From contig CAMZED010000001.1 of assembly GCA_947305675.1 (NCBI GenBank), positions 1 to 64,000 of the forward strand: 64,000 nucleotides of DNA, given 5' to 3'. The notes below the pieces were generated by a model. It saw only the letters and a program-made list of their open reading frames with translations. It was not told the origin of the DNA and ran no database searches. Of this stretch, positions 8,043 through 14,743 are shown in pieces. Both the position numbers and the translations under genes were made by a program. Within the stretch, counting starts at the first letter, position 1, and every line of letters starts with the position of its first letter. Origin of the DNA: an uncultured Clostridia bacterium (GTDB lineage: Bacteria; Bacillota; Clostridia; Oscillospirales; CAG-382).

Positions 8043-8071
8043 ATTATACGCCGATTAATCATTTTTGTCAA
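8043..8071 (-). promoter_or_regulatory. Promoter of the antitoxin-toxin operon
   Basis: TTGACA (8071-8066) and TATAAT (8048-8043), spacer 17 bp, on the minus strand: a perfect consensus promoter. Just after the -10 lies TAACAATTGTAA (8033-8044), a near-palindrome centred on CAATTG that could be the ribbon-helix-helix operator. Confidence 0.85.
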
Positions 8072-8110
8072 TACAAAACAAAGAAAATGTCATTACAATT
8101 CTTTCCGGCA

Positions 8111-8179
8111 AAAGAAAATCGAGTATCCATAACTCAAGTCCGTTATAGATACCCGATATGGTGTGGATGAATGGACTTG
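8111..8179 (-). repeat. 69-bp direct repeat, copy 1: hairpin plus tRNA-Val 3'-end fragment
   Basis: This stretch matches 8675-8743 at 66 of 69 positions by eye. On the minus strand it has the last 21 nt of the tRNA-Val gene including CCA (8179-8159), then TAT, then a 14-bp stem with 8-nt loop ending in a short T tract. Relative to copy 2, the differences keep pairing through G-U wobbles. It begins 3 bp after the stop codon of the 8183-8611 lipoprotein gene and would terminate it. Confidence 0.9.
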
Positions 8180-8182
8180 TTT

Positions 8183-8611
8183 TTAGTAGTTGCCTGTAAA
8201 TTCGATCGCATTTGAAACCGTTGGCTCTTCAGTAAAGTGGGTCAAAATATCACCTTCATGCAGCCAATCAAGAACACCATCTTTATCTTTGATTGACAAA
8301 ACTTTTATTTCGTTATTTCCGGTTAATTCCAATTCGATTCTTAAATCCCAATATGTTTCAGTACAGATGATTACGTTATCTTTTATCTCATAATTCCCGT
8401 TTAAATTATGATCGTATAACTTTCCTTGACCCGTGTTCCACCTGCAATCATCTGTATCAAAATACAAATAAGGCGATGTGTAGTCGTTTTTAGAAAGATA
8501 TTCTTTTTGCAATGGGTATTGTAAAACCTGAGATGAACAGGAAGCAAAAAAACAGAATAGAATTGTCGCGATAACAAAAAATGAAATGATTAAAACACTT
8601 TGTTTTTTCAT
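8183..8611 (-). CDS. Small putative lipoprotein
   Basis: A 142-residue protein with a lipoprotein signal: MKKQ, a hydrophobic stretch, then a lipobox ending FFASC at about residue 24, so it should be anchored outside the membrane. The mature part has short beta segments (YLYFDTDDCRW, YEIKDNVIICTETYWDLRIELEL) and no domain I recognise. The ATG at 8611 follows AAAGGAG; the in-frame ATG at 8701 lies inside the repeat and is rejected. It is framed by the two copies of a 69-bp repeat carrying the tRNA-Val 3' end, like a single-gene cassette. Its AT-rich codon use differs from the core genes. Confidence 0.8.
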   Translation of the reverse strand: MKKQSVLIISFFVIATILFCFFASCSSQVLQYPLQKEYLSKNDYTSPYLYFDTDDCRWNTGQGKLYDHNLNGNYEIKDNVIICTETYWDLRIELELTGNNEIKVLSIKDKDGVLDWLHEGDILTHFTEEPTVSNAIEFTGNY

Positions 8612-8633
8612 ACTTTGCAAACTCCTTTCAAAT

Positions 8634-8677
8634 GCGCACTTACTCACCGCCGCAGGCGGTGGTACTGTACTGATAAA
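8634..8677. repeat. Imperfect repeat, copy 2
   Basis: Related to 7345-7385: GCGCACTTACTCACCGCCG and ACTGTACTGATAAA flank the small hairpin ACCGCC-GCA-GGCGGT (8646-8660). It lies upstream of the lipoprotein gene and just inside copy 2 of the 69-bp repeat. Confidence 0.45.
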
Positions 8678-8743
8678 GAAAATCGGGTATCCATAACTCA
8701 AGTCCGTTATGAATACCCGATATGGTGTGGATGAATGGACTTG
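8675..8743 (-). repeat. 69-bp direct repeat, copy 2: hairpin plus tRNA-Val 3'-end fragment
   Basis: Second copy of the element at 8111-8179. The tRNA-derived 21 nt are 8743-8723 (minus strand, ending CCA); the hairpin is 8684-8697 with 8706-8719, loop 8698-8705 TCAAGTCC, which is the T-arm sequence of the tRNA in reverse orientation. The inverted repeat CCTGCC-TGCG-GGCAGG at 8744-8759 abuts it. Confidence 0.9.
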
Positions 8744-8770
8744 CCTGCCTGCGGGCAGGCCTCACCGCGG

Positions 8771-8796
8771 AAAAACTGTCCACCGGACAGTTTTTT
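8771..8796. terminator. Symmetric terminator-like hairpin
   Basis: AAAAACTGTCC (8771-8781), ACC, then GGACAGTTTTT (8785-8795): a perfect 11-bp stem with A and T runs on the two sides, so it could stop transcription in either direction. It lies between the tRNA-Val terminator and copy 2 of the 69-bp repeat. Confidence 0.7.
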
Positions 8797-8806
8797 AACA
8801 CGCGGC

Positions 8807-8818
8807 GTTCAAGTCCAT
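8807..8818 (+). repeat. Inverted 12-bp copy of the tRNA-Val T-arm
   Basis: GTTCAAGTCCAT here is the exact reverse complement of 8870-8881 inside the tRNA-Val gene. It is a third trace of tRNA-derived sequence in the 120 bp after the tRNA, this time in opposite orientation. Confidence 0.6.
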
Positions 8819-8831
8819 ACGGATCAAAACA

Positions 8832-8853
8832 AAAAACTCCCGGGGGAGTTTTT
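8832..8853 (-). terminator. tRNA-Val terminator
   Basis: AAAAACTCC (8832-8840), CGGG, GGAGTTTTT (8845-8853), giving on the minus strand a 9-bp stem and T run 4 nt after the CCA end of tRNA-Val. Confidence 0.8.
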
Positions 8854-8857
8854 GTTT

Positions 8858-8934
8858 TGGTGTGGATGAATGGACTTGAACCAACGACCCCTTGCATGTC
8901 AAGCAAGTGCTCTGACCAACTGAGCTACACCCAC
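8858..8934 (-). tRNA. tRNA-Val (anticodon GAC), CCA encoded
   Basis: On the minus strand a 77-nt tRNA folds well: acceptor GTGGGTG pairs with CATCCAC (one G-T pair), the D-arm carries AGCTCAGTTGGT, the anticodon arm CTTGC-TTGACAT-GCAAG has anticodon GAC, and the T-arm has GGTTCAAGTCC. Discriminator A and CCA are encoded. It reads valine GUC and GUU codons. A promoter lies at 8953-8981 and a terminator at 8832-8853. Its 3' end is copied exactly twice downstream, as expected where elements insert at a tRNA end. Confidence 0.95.
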
Positions 8935-8952
8935 GTTTTCGTCTGTGCGGTA

Positions 8953-8981
8953 ATTTTAACACACAACAGACGAATTGTCAA
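8953..8981 (-). promoter_or_regulatory. Promoter of tRNA-Val
   Basis: TTGACA (8981-8976) and TAAAAT (8958-8953) with 17 bp between, on the minus strand, 18 bp before the tRNA 5' end. Confidence 0.8.
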
Positions 8982-9023
8982 TAGTTTTTTGCCGTCAAGT
9001 TTTAATTTTGTCGCGACGGCATA

Positions 9024-10055
9024 TCAGAAGCATTTTTTTGCTTTCGATTTTTTGCAATGCTCGATATTTCCGCACTGATAACAAAGTTCGTTATCGCAGA
9101 TCTCGTTTTTGAAGAACTCCTCGATATTGTTCGCCGTCGTCTCGGCAATATTTGCCAAAGCCTCTTCGGTAAGGAACGCCTGGTGCGAGGTGACTATTAC
9201 GTTCGGCATCGATATAAGCCTTGCAAGCGTATCGTCGTTGATTATATGACCCGAATAATCGTTGAAGAAGATATCCGATTCCTCTTCGTAAACGTCAAGA
9301 CAGGCGGCGCCGATCCGGCGGGATTTTATCCCGTCAAGCAGCGCCTCGGAATCGATAAGCGCCCCGCGTGAGGTGTTTATTATAACGACTCCCTTGCGCA
9401 GAGTTCCGATCGTTTCGGCGTTGAGCATATGAAAACTCTCGTCGGTGAGCGGGCAGTGGAACGAGATTATATCGCTGTTTTCAAAAAGTTCTTCCTTGCT
9501 GACGTAATCGATCCCGCTCCCTTCGGCGGGGAACTTGTCATAGGCGATGACCTTCATCCCGAACCCGCGGCAGATATCGATAAACACCCTGCCGATCCTT
9601 CCGGTGCCGACGACGCCGACGGTTTTCCCGTGAAGGTCGAACCCCGCGAGCCCCGAAAGTGAAAAATTGAAATCGCGCGTGCGGTTATAGGCTTTGTGGA
9701 TCCGGCGGATCGAGGTCAGCAGCAAAGCCATGGCGTGTTCAGCAACGGCGTAAGGCGAATAAGCCGGAACGTGAACTACGTGTATCTTTTTATAGGCGTA
9801 TTTTACGTCGACGTTGTTATATCCGGCACAGCGCAGCGCGACAAGTTTTACGCCGTAGACGCAAAGCTTGTCGATGACCGGCGCCGATACGTCGTCGTTG
9901 ACGAAAACGCAGACCGCGTCGCACCCTTTTGCAAGCTCGGCGGTGTTTACGTTGAGTTTCGTGTCGTAATACACCGGCTCGAACCCGTGCGCGGCAGCAG
10001 CTATGTCAAAATGGGGTTTATCGTAATTTTTAGTGTCAAAAAAAGCGATCTTCAA
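9024..10055 (-). CDS. ldhA: D-lactate dehydrogenase (D-2-hydroxyacid dehydrogenase)
   Basis: A 343-residue NAD-dependent enzyme that reduces pyruvate to D-lactate during fermentation. It shows the NAD-binding GTGRIG near residue 150, the substrate-binding Arg in NTSRGALID, the acidic DVYEEE and the catalytic His in VTSHQAFLT. The start is a TTG at 10055 preceded by CGGAGG. A dyad TAACAT-AAG-ATGTTA at 10087-10101 lies in the spacer shared with the divergent ZIP gene and may bind a regulator. Unusual is the tail CDNELCYQCGNIEHCKKSKAKKC, five cysteines after the catalytic domain. Another 2-hydroxyacid substrate is possible. Confidence 0.87.
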   Translation of the reverse strand: MKIAFFDTKNYDKPHFDIAAAAHGFEPVYYDTKLNVNTAELAKGCDAVCVFVNDDVSAPVIDKLCVYGVKLVALRCAGYNNVDVKYAYKKIHVVHVPAYSPYAVAEHAMALLLTSIRRIHKAYNRTRDFNFSLSGLAGFDLHGKTVGVVGTGRIGRVFIDICRGFGMKVIAYDKFPAEGSGIDYVSKEELFENSDIISFHCPLTDESFHMLNAETIGTLRKGVVIINTSRGALIDSEALLDGIKSRRIGAACLDVYEEESDIFFNDYSGHIINDDTLARLISMPNVIVTSHQAFLTEEALANIAETTANNIEEFFKNEICDNELCYQCGNIEHCKKSKAKKCF

Positions 10056-10121
10056 ATCTGCCTCCGTTTGTCAACTCCCCGGAAAATAACATAAGATGTT
10101 ACTGTACGGGAGTGTGAAATA

Positions 10122-10910
10122 ATGGATAAAATTGTAATAACCGGTATTTTATTGCCGTTTGCCGGCACGGCGCTCGGTGCCGCGTGCGTGTTTTTTATGA
10201 AAAAAGGCGTCGGGAAAAAGCTGCAGGACGCGCTCGCCGGATCAGCCGCCGGGGTAATGGTCGCCGCGGCGGTGTGGAGCCTTATGCTCCCCGCGCTTGA
10301 ATCGGCGCCGGAAGGTTCGGGCAAACTTGCGGCGTTTATCCCCGCCGGTGCGGGTTTCATCGCCGGGACGGGATCGCTTTTGCTGCTCGATTTTATGATC
10401 CCGCGGATCGAAAACCGCGCCCTGCGCGGCAAGATAGGCGACGGGCGCGAAAAAAGCACAAAACTTATGATACTCGCGGTGACTCTGCACAACTTTCCCG
10501 AAGGGCTTGCCGTCGGCGTCGCGCTGGCGGGATATCTCGACGGGAACCTCGGAGTGAGCTCCGCTTCGGTCGCGGCGCTGGCTTTCGGGATAGCGGTGCA
10601 GAACTTTCCCGAAGGGGCGATCGTTTCGCTTCCGCTGCGCGGGGCGGGAAGATCGAAAAGCCGGTCATTCCTCGCGGGGGCGGCTTCGGGCGCCGTCGAG
10701 CCGCTCGGCGCGGTGATAACGCTTGCCGCGGCGCACTTTATTACTCCTGCGATGCCGTTTTTGCTGTGCTACGCGGCGGGCGCGATGATATACGTCGTCG
10801 TCGAGGAACTGGTTCCCCAGTTCGCCCGGGGCGATGGCGCGCACCCCGGCACCGCGGCGTTTGCCGCCGGGTTTACGCTTATGATGGCGCTTGACGTTAT
10901 GCTGGGCTGA
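10122..10910 (+). CDS. ZIP-family metal transporter
   Basis: A 262-residue membrane protein with about eight hydrophobic segments. The metal-site signatures of the ZIP family are present: LHNFPEGLAVGVALAG near residues 125-140 and QNFPEGAIVSLPL near 165-177, whose His, Asn and Glu bind metal in the transport path. It probably imports zinc or another divalent metal. The ATG follows GGGAGTGTG. It is divergent from ldhA and its stop directly abuts the gerW stop on the other strand, leaving no room for a separate terminator. Confidence 0.9.
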   Translation: MDKIVITGILLPFAGTALGAACVFFMKKGVGKKLQDALAGSAAGVMVAAAVWSLMLPALESAPEGSGKLAAFIPAGAGFIAGTGSLLLLDFMIPRIENRALRGKIGDGREKSTKLMILAVTLHNFPEGLAVGVALAGYLDGNLGVSSASVAALAFGIAVQNFPEGAIVSLPLRGAGRSKSRSFLAGAASGAVEPLGAVITLAAAHFITPAMPFLLCYAAGAMIYVVVEELVPQFARGDGAHPGTAAFAAGFTLMMALDVMLG

Positions 10911-11408
10911 TCAGTCCCCGAGTTCGTCGGCGATTATCTCGTCGATGGCTTCCTCGGCGGCTTCCTCGGCTTTTTTAGCCGCTTTCTTTTCGCGGCGTTC
11001 GGCGACGAATTCCTTTACTTTTTCGATAATGTCGGGGGCTTTGGTTATAAGTCCGTCGATCCCGTCGAGCGTTTTGTTTACCGCGTCTTTGGGTTCGCCG
11101 TAAGACGAAGGATCCGAAAGGCTTATAAGCCTTACCTTACCCTGCTCGACCACGATGAATCCCTGGGGAGAAACGCTTACGCCCGCGCCGTTGCCGCCGG
11201 CAAAATAAGCGTCGCCGTCGGGACGGGGGTTCTTGCCGCCGAACTCGCTCCCTCCCGAGGCGAACCCCACGCTGACTTTTGAAAAAGGTATAACGGTGAC
11301 TTCACCGGGCAGATTGATCGGTTCACCTATAACGGTGTTTACGTCGGCGACAGAGCCGATTTTTGAAAGGGCTGCGTCAATAATTTGTTTTAACGGCATT
11401 TCACTCAT
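10911..11408 (-). CDS. gerW: GerW-family sporulation protein YtfJ
   Basis: A 165-residue protein of the YtfJ/GerW family. The conserved core runs LINLPGEVTVIPFSKVSVGFASGGSEFG-like, then FAGGNGAGVSVSPQGFIVVEQGKVRLI (residues 35-105), followed by a charged helical tail. In Bacillus subtilis the protein is needed for normal spore germination. It is the last gene of the M50-scpA-scpB-DUF2953-gerW operon and overlaps the DUF2953 gene by 8 bp, an arrangement seen widely in spore-forming Clostridia. Confidence 0.92.
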   Translation of the reverse strand: MSEMPLKQIIDAALSKIGSVADVNTVIGEPINLPGEVTVIPFSKVSVGFASGGSEFGGKNPRPDGDAYFAGGNGAGVSVSPQGFIVVEQGKVRLISLSDPSSYGEPKDAVNKTLDGIDGLITKAPDIIEKVKEFVAERREKKAAKKAEEAAEEAIDEIIADELGD

Positions 11409-12087
11409 GATTTTCTTCTCCTTTATCCGATTCGTTTCTTTTATTCTTTGTTTCTTCGGGCTTTTCTTTCCAAAGCGATCTTATTCTTTTATATCCGCGC
11501 CACGCCAACAAAAGCGCGATCAGAAGTTTTAACGGCACGACGGATATCCTAATGTCGGCAAACAGCTCGAACCTTTCGGCGACAAAATCCGGTTCTACAA
11601 GAAAATCGACGCTGCCTTTCCGCTTCGAACGCCTTTTGAGCGACTTTAATAAAACGAACAGGTTCCCCGCCGCGCCGCTCACCGCACCGTAGATGACGGC
11701 GGTTTTTGCCGGGTCGTCGGAAGCCACAAGGCATTTGAAGACGGCTTTTTCGAGCCGCGCGCTCTTCCCGAACCTTGAAAGCACCTTTTTGAATACTTCC
11801 GAAGCGACCGGGACAAGTTCCCCGACCGAAGGCGATTCGAGTTCTTCTTTGTCTTTTCGGGACGTATCTTCTTTTTCTTTTACCCGCTCCTTCGGCTTTT
11901 TCGGGGCGGCGGTCTTTGCCTTTTCGCCCGGGACGGCTTTGAAAAGCGTCTTTTTGAAAAGCAGATACTTTATTTTTACTTCAAACACACCGTTATATAC
12001 CAGCGACGCTTTTATCGGCAAAAGCAGCAGCAAAAGCAGAAAAGCGAAAACGCCGAGTATGCCGAGTATAATATAAAGCGCCGCCAC
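11401..12087 (-). CDS. DUF2953 membrane-associated protein (YtfI-like)
   Basis: A 228-residue protein with one strong N-terminal membrane segment (LYIILGILGVFAFLLLLLLLPI), a KPKERVKEKEDTSRKDKEELE low-complexity linker, and a DUF2953-like C-terminal part (VYGAVSGAAGNLFVLLKSLKRR, VDFLVEPDFVAERFELFADIRISVVPLKLL). Function is unknown; its constant partnership with gerW suggests a role in sporulation. The start is the GTG at 12087, which shares one base with the scpB stop codon (TAGTG). Confidence 0.82.
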   Translation of the reverse strand: MAALYIILGILGVFAFLLLLLLLPIKASLVYNGVFEVKIKYLLFKKTLFKAVPGEKAKTAAPKKPKERVKEKEDTSRKDKEELESPSVGELVPVASEVFKKVLSRFGKSARLEKAVFKCLVASDDPAKTAVIYGAVSGAAGNLFVLLKSLKRRSKRKGSVDFLVEPDFVAERFELFADIRISVVPLKLLIALLLAWRGYKRIRSLWKEKPEETKNKRNESDKGEENHE

Positions 12088-12680
12088 TATACAGCCTCCC
12101 CGCCGGGGTCGGGCTCGCCGGATTCGCCGGGCGACAGTTCAAGCGAAAGTTGTTCGCTCGTCAAAGCCAGGTCGGTCTTCGGGAGGTCTTCGATCCTTTC
12201 CAGCCCGAAGCAGCGCAGGAACGCGTCGGTCGTGCCGAACAGGATCGGCCTGCCGGGTGCGTCGAGCGTGCCGCGCTCGGCGATAAGCCCCTTTTCGACC
12301 AGCGAAGAAACGATGGACGAGCTGTCGACTCCGCGTACCATCTCGATAAAAGACCGGGTCACCGGCTGGTTGTAGGCGACTATCGCCAGAACCTCGAGCG
12401 CCGCGCGTGAAAGCGGCGGGGTCTTGCGCATTTCAAGCCCTTTTTTCACATAATCCGCCACAAAAGCCTTTGTGCAAAGCTGATAAGCGTCCTCGACGGT
12501 TATTAACGTTATCCCGCTCGTGCGGTCGTCGGAATATTTTTCTTTAAGGACGGCAGCCGCCTCGCGCAGGCCGTCGGGATCGACTTCCAATATCTCGCAA
12601 AGGCGGTCGAAAGTCACCGGGCTGCCGCAGGCGAACAGTACCGCTTCGAGTGCGGCGGGAGTCTCTTTATTTATACTCAT
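12087..12680 (-). CDS. scpB: Segregation and condensation protein B
   Basis: A 197-residue protein with two winged-helix domains, the kleisin-binding subunit of the Smc-ScpA-ScpB complex that compacts and segregates chromosomes. ALEAVLFACGSPVTFDRLCEIL opens the first domain, and LSRAALEVLAIVAYNQPVTRSFIEMVRGVDSSSIVSSLVEKGLI with GRPILFGTTDAFLRCFGL forms the second. It overlaps the end of scpA by 14 bp. Size and motif order match the family. Confidence 0.94.
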   Translation of the reverse strand: MSINKETPAALEAVLFACGSPVTFDRLCEILEVDPDGLREAAAVLKEKYSDDRTSGITLITVEDAYQLCTKAFVADYVKKGLEMRKTPPLSRAALEVLAIVAYNQPVTRSFIEMVRGVDSSSIVSSLVEKGLIAERGTLDAPGRPILFGTTDAFLRCFGLERIEDLPKTDLALTSEQLSLELSPGESGEPDPGGEAV

Positions 12681-13428
12681 CGTATTCCTCCGCGCTTTCG
12701 TATCTCGCGGCGCCGTCGGCGCCGAGCGAAAGCTTTATATCGTCATTCTCGTCACGTTCGACGTCGATTATTCCGTCACGCACGCATTCGAGCAAAGCGA
12801 GGAACACCGCCACCGCTTCCGACCGGCTGCGGACCCTTATAAACAGTTCGTCGAACCGGCAGGTCCCGACTTGTTCAAGCCTGGATATGAGCGCCGACGT
12901 CTTTTCCGCCACCGAATAATAGCGTTCCTCTATCTTTTTGAAAAGTTCGGGTTCGGATTCGTTCCGCTTCAGCGCGATCCTGTCGGCAATACGCAGGAAC
13001 GCCTCGGTCAGAAGGTTTACCGCGTGCCCGCGCGAATAATCGCCCTTCGGCGGTTCGTCGGCGGGTTTTGTGAAAGTGTCGAAATGCCCGGCGCTTTGCA
13101 CGCGCAAAAACTCTGCCGCGATCTTGGCGCGCCGGTGCTCGAGGAGCGCGTCGACCAGCGGGGCGCGCGGATCTTCGTCCTTTTCGTCGCGCGGGAGGAG
13201 CATACGGCTTTTTATAAGCATAAGCTCCGCCGCCATAACGATGAACTCCGAAGCGACTTCCATATCGAGTTCGCGCATCGCGTCGAGATAAGCCGCGTAC
13301 TGGTCGGCTATCTCGGATATGGGGATATCGAAAATATCGATCTTATGCTTGGCAATAAGCGCCAACAGCAGGTCGAGAGGTCCTTCATACTGTTCGATCT
13401 TTAAATTTACATTTTCCACAAACGCCAC
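12667..13428 (-). CDS. scpA: Segregation and condensation protein A (kleisin)
   Basis: A 253-residue kleisin that links the heads of an Smc dimer. The N-terminal signature YEGPLDLLLALIAKHKIDIFDIPISEIADQY is clear, and ASEFIVMAAELMLIKSRMLLP follows. The C-terminal winged helix lies at about 185-245 (AVAVFLALLECVRDGIIDVERDEN). The start is a GTG at 13428, 4 bp after the protease stop; a second GTG three codons in is an alternative. It is translated together with scpB. Confidence 0.94.
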   Translation of the reverse strand: MAFVENVNLKIEQYEGPLDLLLALIAKHKIDIFDIPISEIADQYAAYLDAMRELDMEVASEFIVMAAELMLIKSRMLLPRDEKDEDPRAPLVDALLEHRRAKIAAEFLRVQSAGHFDTFTKPADEPPKGDYSRGHAVNLLTEAFLRIADRIALKRNESEPELFKKIEERYYSVAEKTSALISRLEQVGTCRFDELFIRVRSRSEAVAVFLALLECVRDGIIDVERDENDDIKLSLGADGAARYESAEEYDEYK

Positions 13429-13432
13429 CGTA

Positions 13433-14131
13433 TTATCCGAATATCATAAACCAGAACCCGGTGAACCCCGTTGTGATCACCGAACGGAGCGCGTCGATCG
13501 GATAGAATATTACCGAACTGAGCGCGGGGATCCAGGTCGCGGCGACGAGGACGAGGAACAAATAACGGGAATAATAACGCAGTTTTGCATATTTTGCGGC
13601 GATATGGCCGGGAAGCAGGCATATAAGGATGTTGGAGCCGTCGAGCGGAGGGATCGGGATAAGGTTGAACAGCCCGAGTCCAACGTTTATAAGCACGGCG
13701 TAATAGAAAAAGTTGACGAGCGCGACCCCGGCTGTCGTCTCAAAAAGCGATTCCGGCGCGAAGACGCAGACGATCGCATAGAACATCGCGCACAAAAAGG
13801 CGAGCACAAAGTTGCTTAACGGCCCGGCGGCGGATACCAGCGCGAGATCGCGGCGCGGTTTTTTGAAGTTGCGCGTCATGACCGGGACGGGTTTGGCGTA
13901 GCCGACGCCGAGGAATAAAAGCAAAAGCAAGCCGACCGGTTCGATATGCCTTAACGGATTGAGCGAAAGCCTGCCGTCGGCTTTGGCGGTATAATCCCCC
14001 AGTTTATAAGCAGTGAATCCGTGAGCGAACTCGTGCACGGTGAGCGAGATGAGCACCACCGCCATCCAGATGATCGCAAATATGAGTTTTTCGCCGATCG
14101 ACATATCGGCAAACAGTATTCTTGTAAGCAT
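13433..14131 (-). CDS. M50-family site-2 protease (YwhC/YdiL-like membrane peptidase)
   Basis: A 232-residue integral membrane zinc protease. The zinc motif HEFAHG lies near residue 35 in TVHEFAHGFTAYKLGD, and the third ligand Asp is in NLIPIPPLDGSNI near residue 165. SLNPLRHIEPVG and YAKPVPV are typical of this small M50 branch common before scpA in Bacillota. It probably cleaves membrane-embedded substrates; its target is unknown. It heads the scpAB-gerW operon from a promoter at 14173-14201. Confidence 0.9.
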   Translation of the reverse strand: MLTRILFADMSIGEKLIFAIIWMAVVLISLTVHEFAHGFTAYKLGDYTAKADGRLSLNPLRHIEPVGLLLLLFLGVGYAKPVPVMTRNFKKPRRDLALVSAAGPLSNFVLAFLCAMFYAIVCVFAPESLFETTAGVALVNFFYYAVLINVGLGLFNLIPIPPLDGSNILICLLPGHIAAKYAKLRYYSRYLFLVLVAATWIPALSSVIFYPIDALRSVITTGFTGFWFMIFG

Positions 14132-14172
14132 TTTTGCCGTCCTTTGATGACTTTGTTATATTACAACAACTT

Positions 14173-14201
14173 ATTATATACTATCCGTTTTGGCTTTTCA
14201 A
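14173..14201 (-). promoter_or_regulatory. Promoter of the M50-scpAB-gerW operon
   Basis: TTGAAA (14201-14196) and TATAAT (14178-14173), spacer 17 bp, on the minus strand. It is back to back with the nusB promoter 16 bp away. Confidence 0.75.
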
Positions 14202-14217
14202 GTGGGAATTTTAATAA

Positions 14218-14246
14218 TTGACAGAACCGTAAAGATATGTTAATAT
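14218..14246 (+). promoter_or_regulatory. Promoter of the nusB-xseA group
   Basis: TTGACA (14218-14223) and TAATAT (14241-14246), spacer 17 bp, 45 bp before the nusB ATG. Confidence 0.7.
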
Positions 14247-14290
14247 ATAGCTTGTATTATTATATATGATCTTGCAGAGGTTTTGCTTTT

Positions 14291-14743
14291 ATGACAAGAA
14301 GAGAATCACGGGAAGCGGCAATGAGCCTTGTTTTCGAGCAGGGGTTCGACGTCACCCGTTCCCCCGAAGAAATAATAAATACCGCCGTCGAGGAGCGCGG
14401 CGAACCCCGTCCGAGCAAATTCGCTCGCGAACTTTTCGAATCGGTCAGCGAAAACATGGGCGATCTTGACGAAAAGATATCGCGCGCGGCTGAAAACTGG
14501 CGCATCGACAGGATCGGAAAGGTAACGCTGGCGATCCTTCGGCTTGCGGCGGCTGAACTTGAATTTTTTCCCGGGATCCCCATAGAGACGACGGTCAACG
14601 AAGCGCTCGAGATCGCCAGAAAATACGACGACGAAAAATCCGTCCCGTTTATAAACGGCGTGCTCGGCAAACTTGCCGCGGGGCTTGAAAAGCCGCTTGC
14701 CGCCAAAAAGCCGGAACGGCGGGAAGAGGGCGGAGCGCAATGA
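14291..14743 (+). CDS. nusB: Transcription antitermination factor NusB
   Basis: A 150-residue all-helical RNA-binding protein. MTRRESREAAMSLVFEQGF is the typical start, and RIDRIGKVTLAILRLAAAELEFFPGIPIETTVNEALEIARKYDDEKSVPFINGVLGKLA is the conserved C-terminal half. With NusE it binds boxA of nascent rRNA and prevents early termination. It overlaps xseA by 4 bp (ATGA). An AGAGG box stands before the ATG. Confidence 0.95.
   Translation: MTRRESREAAMSLVFEQGFDVTRSPEEIINTAVEERGEPRPSKFARELFESVSENMGDLDEKISRAAENWRIDRIGKVTLAILRLAAAELEFFPGIPIETTVNEALEIARKYDDEKSVPFINGVLGKLAAGLEKPLAAKKPERREEGGAQ

Noticed and set aside
5261..8934. Prophage or integrative element with its own integrase
   Set aside because: No recombinase, relaxase or phage structural gene is present in the strip; only cargo-type genes and repeats.
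8640..9078. Open frames across the tRNA-Val region on both strands
   Set aside because: They translate the tRNA, its terminator and the repeats; no ribosome binding site and no protein-like composition.
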